Shown here: piece after piece, positions 33,707 to 42,505 of the stretch | Layout of the letters: the number at the start of each line of letters is the position of its first letter | How positions within the stretch are numbered: the stretch's first letter is position 1 | DNA from: DASRIA01 sp035650255 | Lineage (GTDB): Bacteria > Actinomycetota > Thermoleophilia > Solirubrobacterales > JBBDJG01 | Direction of reading: 5' to 3' | DNA length: 48,224 nt | Assembly: GCA_035650255.1 (NCBI GenBank) | Contig: DASRIA010000102.1 | Span: forward strand, 1-48,224 | Translations under genes and position numbers: made by a program | Notes under the pieces: generated by a model | What the model saw: only the letters and a program-made list of their open reading frames with translations | The model's database searches: none | What the model was told of the DNA's origin: nothing

Positions 33707-34678
33707 CTAGCGGCCGAGCTTCTCGGCCAGCGGGCGCTCGCCGGCGACCGCGCCGATCAGCACGGTGCCGGGATCCAGCTCGGTATGCGGCCACACGATC
33801 GTGTCGCGCAGCGCGGAATTCTCGCCGATCGTGGAGCGCTCGCCGATCACGACCGGGCCGGTGAGGCGGACACCCGAGGCGATCTTGCAGCCCTCGCCGA
33901 TGAACACCGGGCCCTCGACCTCGGCGTCTCCCGGCACGCCGTCACCACCCTCGGGCATCTCCACCTGGACCTTGCCCTCGAGCGCGTCGAAGTTGCCCTG
34001 CCGGTATTCCTCGAACGAGCCCACGTCGTTCCAGTACTCCGCGATCTCGTGCCCGAAGAACCCGACGCCCTGGTCGAGCAGCACGGGGAACACGTCCTGC
34101 GCCCAGTCCACGAACTCCTGGTCGGGGAAGTAGTCGAAGATCTCGGGCTCGAACATGTAGATCCCGCAGCTGCCCAGGTTCGACAGCTCCTCCCCGGGCG
34201 CCGGCTTTTCCTGGAAGCCCTGGATGCGGCCGTCGTCGTCGATGATCACCACGCCGAGCTGGCTGGGGTCGTCGACGCGCTTCAGCGCCAGGGTCGCGAC
34301 GCCGCCGTTCCTCTTGTGCGCGTCGTGGAAGGCGGTCAGGTCGATGTCCGTGAGCGCGTCGCCCGAGATGATCAGGAACGTCTCCCCGCCGAAGTGGTCG
34401 CGCACGTTGCGCACCCCGCCCGCGGTCCCGAGCAGCTCCTCCTCGAAGGAGTAGACGAGCTTGATGCCCTGCCGCGAGCCGTCACCGAACGTGTCGCGGA
34501 TCAGATCCGGGAAGTAGTGCAGGTTCGCGACCACGTCGTCGAACCCGTGCCGCGCCAGCAGCCGCATGATGTGCTCCATCACGGGCCGGCCGAGGATCGG
34601 CACCATCGGCTTCGGCAGCTCGTATGTGAGCGGCCGCAGCCGGGTGCCGAGCCCCGCCGCCAGCAGCATCGCCTTCAT
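33707..34678 (-). CDS. NDP-sugar synthase (nucleotidyltransferase) with hexapeptide-like C-terminus
   Basis: A 323-residue protein. N-terminal nucleotidyltransferase: LLAAGLGTRLRPLTYELPKPMVPILGRPVMEH, GTAGGVRNV, ISGDALTDID and FQEKPAPGEELSN. C-terminal ~80 residues carry left-handed beta-helix-like repeats (FIGEGCKIASGVRLTGPVVIGERSTIGENSALRDTIVW). It makes NDP-sugars from sugar-1-phosphates, most likely GDP-mannose or similar given the nearby phosphoglucose/phosphomannose isomerase, but substrate cannot be fixed. It is a paralogue of the gene at 37590. It lies 13 bp downstream of ahcY and is probably in the same transcript. Confidence 0.85.
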   Translation of the reverse strand: MKAMLLAAGLGTRLRPLTYELPKPMVPILGRPVMEHIMRLLARHGFDDVVANLHYFPDLIRDTFGDGSRQGIKLVYSFEEELLGTAGGVRNVRDHFGGETFLIISGDALTDIDLTAFHDAHKRNGGVATLALKRVDDPSQLGVVIIDDDGRIQGFQEKPAPGEELSNLGSCGIYMFEPEIFDYFPDQEFVDWAQDVFPVLLDQGVGFFGHEIAEYWNDVGSFEEYRQGNFDALEGKVQVEMPEGGDGVPGDAEVEGPVFIGEGCKIASGVRLTGPVVIGERSTIGENSALRDTIVWPHTELDPGTVLIGAVAGERPLAEKLGR

Positions 34679-34691
34679 CGGAGAAACGCCA

Positions 34692-35963
34692 CTAAGTGCC
34701 CTGGTCCCAGCTCGTCAGGTACTTCTCCTGCTCGGCCGTGAGGGTGTCGATGGCGATGCCCATGCTCTCGAGCTTCAGCTTCGCGATCTCCTTGTCGATC
34801 TCCTCGGGCACGGTGTAGACCTTCTTCTCCAGGTCCTCGTGGGTCTTGTAGATGTGCTCCGCGGCGAGCGCCTGGTTGGCGAAGCTCATGTCCATCACCG
34901 CGGCCGGGTGTCCCTCGGCGGCGGCGAGGTTGATCAGGCGCCCCTCGCCCAGGAGGAAGACGTGCCGGCCGTCCTCGAGCTGGTACTCCTCCACGAACGG
35001 GCGCGCCTCGCGCTTACCGCGCGCCATCTCCAGCAGCGCCGGGATGTCGATCTCGACGTTGAAGTGACCCGAGTTGGCGATGATCGCGCCGTTCTTCATC
35101 ACGCCGAAGTGGCGGCCTTCGAGCACGTGCATGTCCCCGGTGACGGTGATGAAGATGTCGCCCTCGCGCGCCGCCTCGATGCCGGGCATGACCTCGAAAC
35201 CGTCCATGACGGCCTCCAGGGCCTTCAGCGGGTCGACCTCGCACACGATCACGTGGGCGCCGAGCCCCTTCGCACGCATCGCCACGCCCTTACCGCACCA
35301 GCCGTAGCCCATCACCACCACGCGCTTGCCCGCGATCAGGATGTTGGTCGCGCGGATGATGCCGTCGATGGTCGACTGCCCCGTCCCGTAGCGGTTGTCG
35401 AACATGTGCTTCGTGTAGGCCTCGTTGACGGCCACGATCGGGAACGCGAGCCTGCCCTCGGCCTCGAGCGCGCGGAGCCGGATGACTCCCGTGGTCGTCT
35501 CCTCGGTCCCGCCGAGCACCTCGGTGAGCTGGTCCGTGCGCTCACCGTGCAGCACGCTGATCACGTCGGCGCCGTCGTCCATCGTGATCGCGGGGCGCTT
35601 GTCGCAGACCGCGTTGATGTGCGCGTAGTACGCCTCGTTGCCCTCGCCGTTGATCGCGTACACCTCGGCGCCGTAGTGCACGACGAGCGATGCCGCCACG
35701 TCGTCCTGGGTCGAGAGCGGGTTGGAGGCGCAGAGCGCGACGTCCGCACCACCCGCGATCAGGGTGCGCACCAGGTTGGCGGTCTCGGTCGTCACGTGCA
35801 GGCACAGGCCGAGCTGGACTCCTTCGAGCGGCTTCTCCGCCTCGAACCGCTTGCGGATCGAGGCCAGCACCGGCATGTGGCGGTCGGCCCACTCGATCCG
35901 CGCCTGACCCGCGTCCGCGAGGGACAGGTCGGCGACGTCGTGGTTCTGCGCGGCAGTCGTCAT
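34692..35963 (-). CDS. ahcY: Adenosylhomocysteinase
   Basis: A 423-residue SAH hydrolase that splits S-adenosylhomocysteine into adenosine and homocysteine. Conserved: VQLGLCLHVTTETANLV, ALCASNPLSTQDDVAA, NEAYTKHMFDNRYGTGQSTIDGI, VVMGYGWCGKGVAMRAKGLGAHVIVCEVDPLKALEAVMDGFEV (NAD-binding) and GHFNVEIDIPAL. The plant/animal-type insert is missing, as in many bacterial forms, so length 423 is usual for the short group. Promoter-like TTGCAG and TATTTG are seen 18 bp apart upstream but are weak. No SAH or SAM riboswitch is recognisable in the 116-bp leader. Confidence 0.95.
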   Translation of the reverse strand: MTTAAQNHDVADLSLADAGQARIEWADRHMPVLASIRKRFEAEKPLEGVQLGLCLHVTTETANLVRTLIAGGADVALCASNPLSTQDDVAASLVVHYGAEVYAINGEGNEAYYAHINAVCDKRPAITMDDGADVISVLHGERTDQLTEVLGGTEETTTGVIRLRALEAEGRLAFPIVAVNEAYTKHMFDNRYGTGQSTIDGIIRATNILIAGKRVVVMGYGWCGKGVAMRAKGLGAHVIVCEVDPLKALEAVMDGFEVMPGIEAAREGDIFITVTGDMHVLEGRHFGVMKNGAIIANSGHFNVEIDIPALLEMARGKREARPFVEEYQLEDGRHVFLLGEGRLINLAAAEGHPAAVMDMSFANQALAAEHIYKTHEDLEKKVYTVPEEIDKEIAKLKLESMGIAIDTLTAEQEKYLTSWDQGT

Positions 35964-36064
35964 GGGCTTCTCCCGTTCAGGTCAAATAGGGCAGCGCGTA
36001 AAGGCACTGCAAAAGGGCACATCGGAAGGGGCGGCGTCCGCAGCCCCGGGAGCGCCGAAGTATA

Positions 36065-36078
36065 CGGACGGGCGTCCG
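36065..36078. repeat. 14-bp palindrome CGGACG-GG-CGTCCG
   Basis: Inverted repeat with 6-bp arms, just past the isomerase stop and upstream of ahcY. It may be a terminator hairpin (tiny loop, so effectively five pairs) or an operator of ahcY. A similar but non-palindromic sequence follows the UDP-glucose dehydrogenase stop at 38602-38615. Confidence 0.4.
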
Positions 36079-36079
36079 G

Positions 36080-37150
36080 TCAGGTCACTTCTGCGCGCGC
36101 CAGCGCGGCCTTCAGCCGGTCGATCTGCTCCACCGGAGTCGGGTCGATGTCGCGCAGCACCGCCAGATACACGGACACCAGGTCGCCCAGCAGGACCAGG
36201 GAGAGGAGTCGCTCGAGGGGGTTCGAGCCGACGCTCTCGAGGCGCAGCGCGCCCGCCGCCTGCTGCTCGATCAGCGCCGCCGTCAGCTCCACGCGCTGGC
36301 GCACGCGCGGGTGCTGGTCGACGTCCTCCAGGAACACCGCGGTGAAGGCGCAGAGCGAGGCCGCGTCGTGCCAGCCGACGATCTCGTTGTGGTCGGCCTC
36401 GGGCAGCTCGGCGGCAAACGCCGGGAGCTTCGCGTTCTCGTTCAGCTGGGTCTTCCACCGGGTCGCCACCGCCGCTGTGGGAACCGCCCCGTACACGCAC
36501 ACGCACGTGCCGTTGATCCGCTGCGCGACGCGCTTCGCCAGGCTGTCGGTGTCCGCGTCCGGTCCCCACTCCTCCGCCAGCCGCGTGAGCCCCGCGGCCG
36601 CCGCATCGACCTCCGTGCGCACGCCCTGCGCGACGCCGGCCAGCGTCGCGACCTCGAGCGCCGCGACGGTCATGTAGCCGACGGCCGCGCGCGGCTGGAG
36701 GCCGGCCGGCAACGGGATCACGGGCACGCCGTCCTCGCGGGCGCACTCGGCGAGCCGCCCGCCGGTCGTTACGACGATGCGCATCGAGCCGAGCGCCCGG
36801 GCCGCGTCGTAGCACGCAAGGGTCTCCTCCGTGTTGCCGGAGTAGCTCGCGCACAGCACGACGGAGCTCGGCGTGACCCACTGCGGGAGCTGGTAGCCGC
36901 GCGCGGTGGTCATCGGCTTCGTGAGCCGGTCCCCGAGCGCCGCCCGCGCCAGGTCGGCGCCGATCGCGCTCCCGCCCATGCCCGCGACGATCAGGTGCTC
37001 GATGCCGTCGATCTGCGCGAACAGGCTGTCGAGGCCCGCGGACTCGACCCGCCACAGCGCGTCCCCGAGGTGCTTCGGCATCGCGAGCACGTCCTCGACT
37101 TGCCGCGCGGTGTCGACCTGCTCGATCTGCTCGCGGGTGAGGCCGGGCAT
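36080..37150 (-). CDS. Bifunctional phosphoglucose/phosphomannose isomerase
   Basis: A 356-residue SIS-domain isomerase. N-terminal start MPGLTREQIEQVDTARQVEDVLAM; SIS motifs VAGMGGSAIGADLARAAL and VLCASYSGNTEETLACYDAAR; active-site region LNENAKLPAFAAELPEADHNEIVGW with a base Glu and His. The enzyme interconverts fructose-6-phosphate with glucose- and mannose-6-phosphate, feeding nucleotide-sugar synthesis. It is 11 bp downstream of the GNAT gene and one operon with the two nucleotidyltransferases is likely. The ATG at 37150 is chosen because the upstream reading frame is a shadow. Confidence 0.9.
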   Translation of the reverse strand: MPGLTREQIEQVDTARQVEDVLAMPKHLGDALWRVESAGLDSLFAQIDGIEHLIVAGMGGSAIGADLARAALGDRLTKPMTTARGYQLPQWVTPSSVVLCASYSGNTEETLACYDAARALGSMRIVVTTGGRLAECAREDGVPVIPLPAGLQPRAAVGYMTVAALEVATLAGVAQGVRTEVDAAAAGLTRLAEEWGPDADTDSLAKRVAQRINGTCVCVYGAVPTAAVATRWKTQLNENAKLPAFAAELPEADHNEIVGWHDAASLCAFTAVFLEDVDQHPRVRQRVELTAALIEQQAAGALRLESVGSNPLERLLSLVLLGDLVSVYLAVLRDIDPTPVEQIDRLKAALARAEVT

Positions 37151-37161
37151 GGCGCGCCAGT

Positions 37162-37593
37162 CTAGATGGTGGTGTAGGGGACGGCGATCTCCATCATCCG
37201 CGCGGGGTCCGCCAGCGGGCGGAAGCCGAACCGCTCGTACAGGGAATGGGCGTCGGCGGTCCCGAGGAAGAAGCGGCGCAGGCCCTGCAGGTCGGAGTGA
37301 GCCATCACCGTCTCGATCAGCCACTTGCCCAGGCCGCGCCCGCGGTGGTCCGCGACCACGAACACGTCCGCGAGGTACGCGATCGCGGCCCGGTCCGTGA
37401 CGACCCGGGCAAAGCCCACCTGGCGGCCGGCGTCGTCATACATCCCGAAGCACAGCGAGTTGGCGATCGCGCGGTCCAGCACGTCGCGCGGGATGCCGCG
37501 GGCCCAGTAGGAGTCGTCGTGGAGGAAGCGGTGGATCAGCGCGCGGTCCAGGCGCTCGCGTGCGGTCGAGATCTCGAAGCCCGCACGGCTCAC
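37162..37593 (-). CDS. GNAT family N-acetyltransferase
   Basis: A 143-residue acetyltransferase from GTG 37593, which overlaps the upstream nucleotidyltransferase stop by GTGA (37590-37593). The acetyl-CoA motif A is YLADVFVVADHRGRGLGKWLIETVMAH (R-G-x-G-L-G-K pattern), followed by RRFFLGTADAHSLYERFGFRPL. The substrate is unknown; proximity to sugar genes suggests an amino sugar or nucleotide-sugar precursor, or an unrelated detoxification role. Confidence 0.8.
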   Translation of the reverse strand: MSRAGFEISTARERLDRALIHRFLHDDSYWARGIPRDVLDRAIANSLCFGMYDDAGRQVGFARVVTDRAAIAYLADVFVVADHRGRGLGKWLIETVMAHSDLQGLRRFFLGTADAHSLYERFGFRPLADPARMMEIAVPYTTI

Positions 37594-38579
37594 GCGACGA
37601 TCGTCGACTCCAGGCGCTGTCCCGCCGCGATCGCCACGCCGGAGCCCACGATGCTGCCCACCACCGTCGCGCCCTCGGCGACCGTGGCACCCTCGTGCAG
37701 CGCGGAGTCGCGCACGACGGCGCCCCCAGCGATCGCGCAGCGGTCGCCCACCGTGACATCGGGGCCGAGCTCGGCCTGTGCCTCGATCCGGCAGGACTCC
37801 CCCACCAGCACGGGGTCGAACACCAGCGCCTCCGAGTCCACCTGGGTGCCCGCCTCGAAGCCGGGGCGCACCACCGTCCCGACCGTGCCGCCCAGGATGT
37901 CGCGGGTGGCCTGGAGGTAACGGTCGAGCGTCCCGATGTCGAGCCAGTAGCCCCCGCGCTCGACGCCGTACAGGTCGGCGCCGACGAGCGCCGGGAAGAC
38001 CTCGCGCTCGAACGACACGGCGCGGTCGTCCGGGATCTCGCTCACGACCTCGCGCTCCAGCACGTAGATGCCGGCGTTGATCAGGTTGCTCGGCGCCTCC
38101 CCCTGCGGCTTCTCGATGAACGCCTCCACCCGTCCCTCGGTGTCGGTGAGGATCACTCCGTAGGAAGAAGGGTCGTCGACCGGGGTCAGCGTCAGGGTCG
38201 CGCGCGCGCCGCTGTCCTCGTGGAAGCGCACCACCGACGAGAGGTCGATGTCGGTCAGGATGTCGCCGTTCAGGACCGCAAAGCGCTCGTCGAGCATCGG
38301 CTCGGCCAGCTTCACCGGCCCGGCCGTGCCGAGCGGGGCGGGCTCGTCCACGTAGCGGATCGTGAGCCCGGGGCGGTCGCCCGCTCCCAGCACCTTGCGA
38401 ACCCCCTCGGCCAGGAAGCCGCACGACATCACGACGTCGTCGAACCCATGGCTCTCGAGCCAGTCCAGCATGTAGGAGATGAACGGGCGGTTGGCGAGCG
38501 GGACGACCGGCTTCGGGATCTTCGTCGTGAGCGGCCGCAGCCGGGTCCCTTCGCCGCCGGCGAGGATCAGCGCCTGCAT
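37590..38579 (-). CDS. NDP-sugar synthase (nucleotidyltransferase), second copy
   Basis: A 329-residue protein from ATG 38579 (MQALILAGGEGTRLRPLTTK). N-terminal nucleotidyltransferase: GGEGTRLRPLTTKIPKPVVPLANRPFISYMLDWLESHGFDDVV, APLGTAGPVKLAEP, VLNGDILTDIDLS, FIEKPQGEAPSNLINAGIYVL and GGYWLDIGTLDRYLQATRDI (key motifs). C-terminal hexapeptide-like repeats end the protein. GDP-mannose pyrophosphorylase-like genes look like this, but UDP- or dTDP-sugars are possible. It sits between UDP-glucose dehydrogenase (29 bp upstream) and GNAT (overlap). Confidence 0.87.
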   Translation of the reverse strand: MQALILAGGEGTRLRPLTTKIPKPVVPLANRPFISYMLDWLESHGFDDVVMSCGFLAEGVRKVLGAGDRPGLTIRYVDEPAPLGTAGPVKLAEPMLDERFAVLNGDILTDIDLSSVVRFHEDSGARATLTLTPVDDPSSYGVILTDTEGRVEAFIEKPQGEAPSNLINAGIYVLEREVVSEIPDDRAVSFEREVFPALVGADLYGVERGGYWLDIGTLDRYLQATRDILGGTVGTVVRPGFEAGTQVDSEALVFDPVLVGESCRIEAQAELGPDVTVGDRCAIAGGAVVRDSALHEGATVAEGATVVGSIVGSGVAIAAGQRLESTIVA

Positions 38580-38608
38580 GTCGCCGTAGAGAGTAGGTGG
38601 ACGACCGG

Positions 38609-39901
38609 TTAGGTCCGGCCGATGCCCTCGTAGACGAAGCCCGCCCGTCTCACCTCGTCCGCGCCGAGCAGGTTGCGGCCGTCCACGATCACTGGGTTCG
38701 CCATGCGGCGCTTGACCTCGGCGAGGTCGAGCTCCGCGAACTCCGGCCACTCGGTGACGATCACCGCGGCGTCCACGCCCTCCACCGCATCCAGCGCGGA
38801 ATCGCACATCGCGACGCCGGTCAGCAGCTCGCCTGCGCGCTCCTCGGCCACCGGGTCGTACGCCTGGACGATCGCGCCCTCGCCCTGGAGGCGCGCCGCC
38901 AGCACGACGCTCGACGCCTCCCGCATGTCGTCGGTGTTCGGCTTGAACGCGAGCCCGAGGAGGCCGATGCGCTTGCCCACCAGGGAGCCGAGGTGCTTCT
39001 TGAGCTTGCTCACGACCCGCCGCTTCTGGAGCTCGTTGACCTCGATCACGGCCGTCAGGAGCTGGAAGTGATAGCCGGAGTTGCCGGCGAGCTGCTTCAG
39101 GGCCGAGACGTCCTTCGGGAAACAGCTTCCACCGAAGCCCACGCCCGCATTCAGGAACTTGTCGCCGATGCGCGGGTCGAGCCCCATGCCGGCCGCGACC
39201 TCCTTGACGTCCGCGCCCACCTCCTCGCACACGTTCGCGATCTCGTTGATGAAGGAGATCTTCGTCGCGAGGAACGCGTTCGACGCCAGCTTGATCATCT
39301 CGGCGGAGGCGACGTCGGTCCGCACCACGGGCCCGGGCAGCTCCTCGTACAGCTTCGCGACGGCGTCCGCCGCCCACGGCGAGGCCGTGTCCGAGCCGAC
39401 CACGACCCGGTCCGGGTGCATGAAGTCCCCCACCGCGGACCCCTCCTTGAGGAACTCGGGGTTGGACGCGTAGCCGAGGTCCGCCTTGCCGAGCTCGCCC
39501 AGCCGGCGGCGCAGGTTGGCTCCCGTCCCGACGGGGACGGTGCTCTTCATCACGATCGCGTGCTCGGCCGAGGAGGGCAGCTCCTCGATCACGGCCTCGA
39601 CGCGCGACAGGTCGGCGTCGCCGGAGTAGGTCGGCGGAGTGTCCACGCAGACGAAGAGGAGCCGCGCGTGCTCCATCAGCGGCGCCACCTCGAGCTCGAA
39701 GTGCAGGCGCTCGGAGTTGCGCGTCACGAGGTCCTCGAGGCCGGGCTCGTAGATGGGCACGTGGCCGGACTTGAGCGAGTCGATCTTCGCCGCGTCGATG
39801 TCGCGGCACCAGACGTGGTGGCCGAGCTCGGCGAAGCAGCTGGCGGTCACGAGACCCACCCAGCCCACGCCGATCACTCCGATGGGAGGCCTCTCAGGCA
39901 T
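38609..39901 (-). CDS. UDP-glucose/GDP-mannose 6-dehydrogenase family
   Basis: A 430-residue NAD-dependent sugar-nucleotide dehydrogenase. Rossmann start IGVIGVGWVGLVTASCFAELGHHV, STVPVGTG, NPEFLKEGSAVGDFMHPDRVVVG, SAEMIKLASNAFLATKISFINEIANVCE and catalytic Cys in GVGFGGSCFPKD near residue 259. C-terminal domain: GLAFKPNTDDMREASS. It oxidises UDP-glucose to UDP-glucuronate (or GDP-mannose to GDP-mannuronate). It follows the LCP gene by 36 bp in the same strand, suggesting uronic-acid polymer synthesis. Confidence 0.92.
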   Translation of the reverse strand: MPERPPIGVIGVGWVGLVTASCFAELGHHVWCRDIDAAKIDSLKSGHVPIYEPGLEDLVTRNSERLHFELEVAPLMEHARLLFVCVDTPPTYSGDADLSRVEAVIEELPSSAEHAIVMKSTVPVGTGANLRRRLGELGKADLGYASNPEFLKEGSAVGDFMHPDRVVVGSDTASPWAADAVAKLYEELPGPVVRTDVASAEMIKLASNAFLATKISFINEIANVCEEVGADVKEVAAGMGLDPRIGDKFLNAGVGFGGSCFPKDVSALKQLAGNSGYHFQLLTAVIEVNELQKRRVVSKLKKHLGSLVGKRIGLLGLAFKPNTDDMREASSVVLAARLQGEGAIVQAYDPVAEERAGELLTGVAMCDSALDAVEGVDAAVIVTEWPEFAELDLAEVKRRMANPVIVDGRNLLGADEVRRAGFVYEGIGRT

Positions 39902-39937
39902 TCCCGCACATTATCGGCCGTGTGCGCAGCATCGTGA

Positions 39938-41356
39938 CTACCGCGCGCGCACGAGCGAGCGGGCGACCCCCAGCATCTCCTTGGCCGACAGGGTCTGCAG
40001 CAGCGTGTTGGAGATCCAGTACGAGCCGCGGGGCGTCTTCCAGCCGATCATGCGGAGGCGGTCGCCGTTGTAGAAGAGCAGGTACTCCCGGCCCCGGACC
40101 TTGCGGGTCTCGGACGGGTGCGCGAGGATCGGCGGGTCGCGCCAGGACGTGCCCTGCACCCCGTAGTACTCGCCGATGAACCCGGTGAAGACGACCAGCT
40201 TGTAGGCGCGGTGGCGGCGGCCGCTGAGCGCGGTGATCGTGTAGGTGCGGGGAGCGTCCTCCGCATACGACGAGCCCCGTACGAGCTTGCGCGGGTAGTA
40301 GACCGGGAACCCGACGCGGTCCTTCGCGATCTGGCCCTGGCCGCGGCTGGTCACCGTGAAGTCGACGAGGTTGGCCTTCGATCCGCCCGTTTGGCCCTTT
40401 CGAGCCGTCTTGGAGCGCTTGCGCTGCTTGCTGAGCGGCCCCTTCGCCGGCCGCAGGTACAGGAACTGGCGCGTGGCGGCCTTGATCTGGGCGGGGCTCG
40501 CGGTCACGTAGGACTCGCCCAGCCGGCCGTGGAACTTGACCTGCTTGATGGGCTTGCTCTCGACGCCCAGCATCAGCCGCAGCAGCCGCCGCAGCGCGCC
40601 CGTGGACTGGATGTCGGAGCGCGTGTTCTCCGCGAACACGTCGATCAGCTTGTCGACGTTGTCGAAGAGGTCACGCGCGGTCACCTGCGAGCGCACCTGG
40701 CGCAGGAAGTCCTGCTGGCGCGCCCCGCGCACGATGTCGTTGTCGGTGTGGCGGTAGCGCACGTACTCGAGCGCCCGCTGCCCGCACATCTTCTGGTAGC
40801 CGGGCTTCACGTTGATCACGGCGTAGTTCTGCCCGAAGCCGAGGCCCGCGTTGTTGTTGAAGTAGCGGCGGTCGATGTCCACGTACACGCAACCCAGGGC
40901 GTTCACGCCTTCCGCAAACCCGTGGAAGCTGACGTCGACGTAGTGGTTGATGGCCAGCCCGGTGAGATTCTTGACGGTCTTGATCGACAGCTTCGGGCCG
41001 CCCAGCGTGTACGCGACGTTCAGCTTGTCCGTCCCGTGACCAGGGATCTCGACCTTCAGGTCACGCGGCAGCGACAGCAGGGCCACGCCCTTCCCCGGGT
41101 CGATGCGCGCGAGGATGATCGTGTCCGAGCGCGGCTTCAGCCCCAGCTTCTTGTCGCCGTGGCGGCGGTCGGAGCCGGCGATCATGATCGTCTGCGGGCT
41201 GCCGCTCTCGACCGGGGTGAGCTCCCGGCCGGTGCCGCCCTGGACGGCCTTGAACTTGTCCACCGTGTCGTCGAGGACGAGCAACGCCGTCGAGGTCGTG
41301 GCGCCGGCCGCGATCACCACGATCACGAACGCCCCTATGAAGGCCTTCTTAAGCAA
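39938..41356 (-). CDS. LytR-CpsA-Psr (LCP) family cell-wall glycopolymer ligase
   Basis: A 472-residue protein with an N-terminal single membrane helix (residues ~5-27) and an LCP domain at ~55-230: TIMIAGSDRRHGDKK, RSDTIILARIDPGKG, ALLSLPRDLKVEIPGHG, KLNVAYTLGGP, VSFHGFAEGVNALGCVYVDI, MCGQRALEYVRYRHTDNDIVRGARQQ. Asp63, Arg98 and Asp99 belong to the pyrophosphate-binding set. The rest (~290-472) has no clear domain. LCP proteins transfer wall teichoic acid- or arabinogalactan-type polymers to peptidoglycan. Its start overlaps the M20 gene end by 8 bp. Confidence 0.9.
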   Translation of the reverse strand: MLKKAFIGAFVIVVIAAGATTSTALLVLDDTVDKFKAVQGGTGRELTPVESGSPQTIMIAGSDRRHGDKKLGLKPRSDTIILARIDPGKGVALLSLPRDLKVEIPGHGTDKLNVAYTLGGPKLSIKTVKNLTGLAINHYVDVSFHGFAEGVNALGCVYVDIDRRYFNNNAGLGFGQNYAVINVKPGYQKMCGQRALEYVRYRHTDNDIVRGARQQDFLRQVRSQVTARDLFDNVDKLIDVFAENTRSDIQSTGALRRLLRLMLGVESKPIKQVKFHGRLGESYVTASPAQIKAATRQFLYLRPAKGPLSKQRKRSKTARKGQTGGSKANLVDFTVTSRGQGQIAKDRVGFPVYYPRKLVRGSSYAEDAPRTYTITALSGRRHRAYKLVVFTGFIGEYYGVQGTSWRDPPILAHPSETRKVRGREYLLFYNGDRLRMIGWKTPRGSYWISNTLLQTLSAKEMLGVARSLVRAR

Positions 41357-42461
41357 TGCGCAGGTTGGGCTTGTCGCCCGTCAGCTGATCCGGCACGCGG
41401 CGGACGAAGTCGACCAGGGTGCGCCGGTAGGTCCCCAGCGACGATGCCGACACCCACTCCTCCGGGCCGTGGTGGCCCCCGCCCACCGGCCCGAATTCGA
41501 CCGCCGGCACGCCGGCGCCGATGAAGCAGATCGCATCCGACGCGCCGTCACGGCCCACGCTGATCGTCTCGGAGTCCAGCACCGGCGCCACGCTTTCGCT
41601 CAACACGCGCACGAACGGGTTGTTGCGATCGACGATCGCGGGCTCGCGGTGGAACTGGCTCACCACCGAGACGTCCGGGAGGTCGGACACCTGCGCGCGG
41701 ATCTCGGCGGGGTCCTGGCCGGGCAGGTAGCGGATGTCCACGTCGATCACGCAGCTGTCGGGGACCTTGTTGAGAGCGTCGCCGCCGAGGATCCGCCCGA
41801 GGTTGATCGACGGACGGTCGAAGAGGTCCGAGCTCTCGCGGGCGAAGGGGAGCGACTCGATCGCGCGGAATGCGTCGAGCGCCTTCAGGATCGCGTTGTC
41901 GCCGAGCCATGGCGTGGCGCCGTGCGCCGCGGTGCCGTCGACCACGAGCCGCATCGCCAGCACGCCTTTCGCCTGCACTCCCACGTGGAGGTCGGTGGGC
42001 TCGCCCGTGATCGCGAAGTCGCCCGTGTAGCCGCTCTGGATCAGGAACGCCGTGCCGCGGTCGATCTCCTCCTCGGACTCCTCGTCCGGGACGATCGCGA
42101 GCAGCACACGCACGCCCTGCTCGTTGCGCAGCTCCTCGAGCGCGCCCATCATCGCGGCCAGGGCGCCCTTCATGTCATAGGCGCCGCGCCCGAGGATGCG
42201 GTCGCCTTCGATGCGCGGCTCGAACTGCTCGGCGTGGGCGGGCACGACGTCGAGGTGCCCGTGCAGCACGATCGTGGGCCCGGTGTCGGAGCCGACCGAC
42301 GCGGCCAGCAGCGGGAGCCCGCGGATCTCGAGCTCCTCGATGGGGATGTCGCGGGATTCCAGCCAGCCCTTGACGAACCCGGCAGCCTTGCGGATGCCCT
42401 CGTCGTCCGACGTGTCATAGCGGATCAGCCGCTCGGTTAGTGCTTTCTCGTCCACGCGCAC
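41349..42461 (-). CDS. M20 family metallopeptidase/deacylase (ArgE/DapE-like)
   Basis: A 370-residue di-zinc hydrolase. Metal and catalytic motifs: LHGHLDVVP (His69, Asp71), bridging Asp in GAYDMKG (96), Glu pair in VPDEESEEE (~127-128), and GGHHGPEEWVS near the end for the last His. Relatives are ArgE, DapE and succinyl-diaminopimelate or peptide deacylases; the substrate is not certain. It begins the envelope operon and overlaps the LCP gene by 8 bp, so a role in wall precursor turnover is possible but unproven. Confidence 0.85.
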   Translation of the reverse strand: MRVDEKALTERLIRYDTSDDEGIRKAAGFVKGWLESRDIPIEELEIRGLPLLAASVGSDTGPTIVLHGHLDVVPAHAEQFEPRIEGDRILGRGAYDMKGALAAMMGALEELRNEQGVRVLLAIVPDEESEEEIDRGTAFLIQSGYTGDFAITGEPTDLHVGVQAKGVLAMRLVVDGTAAHGATPWLGDNAILKALDAFRAIESLPFARESSDLFDRPSINLGRILGGDALNKVPDSCVIDVDIRYLPGQDPAEIRAQVSDLPDVSVVSQFHREPAIVDRNNPFVRVLSESVAPVLDSETISVGRDGASDAICFIGAGVPAVEFGPVGGGHHGPEEWVSASSLGTYRRTLVDFVRRVPDQLTGDKPNLRIA

Positions 42462-42505
42462 TCGACGGCACTGCGCGGGGAGAACGGGGACGCGCGCGCC
42501 GTTTC

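Noticed and set aside
35964..36079. SAH or SAM riboswitch before ahcY
   Set aside because: The conserved cores of these riboswitches were not found; only a 14-bp palindrome is present.
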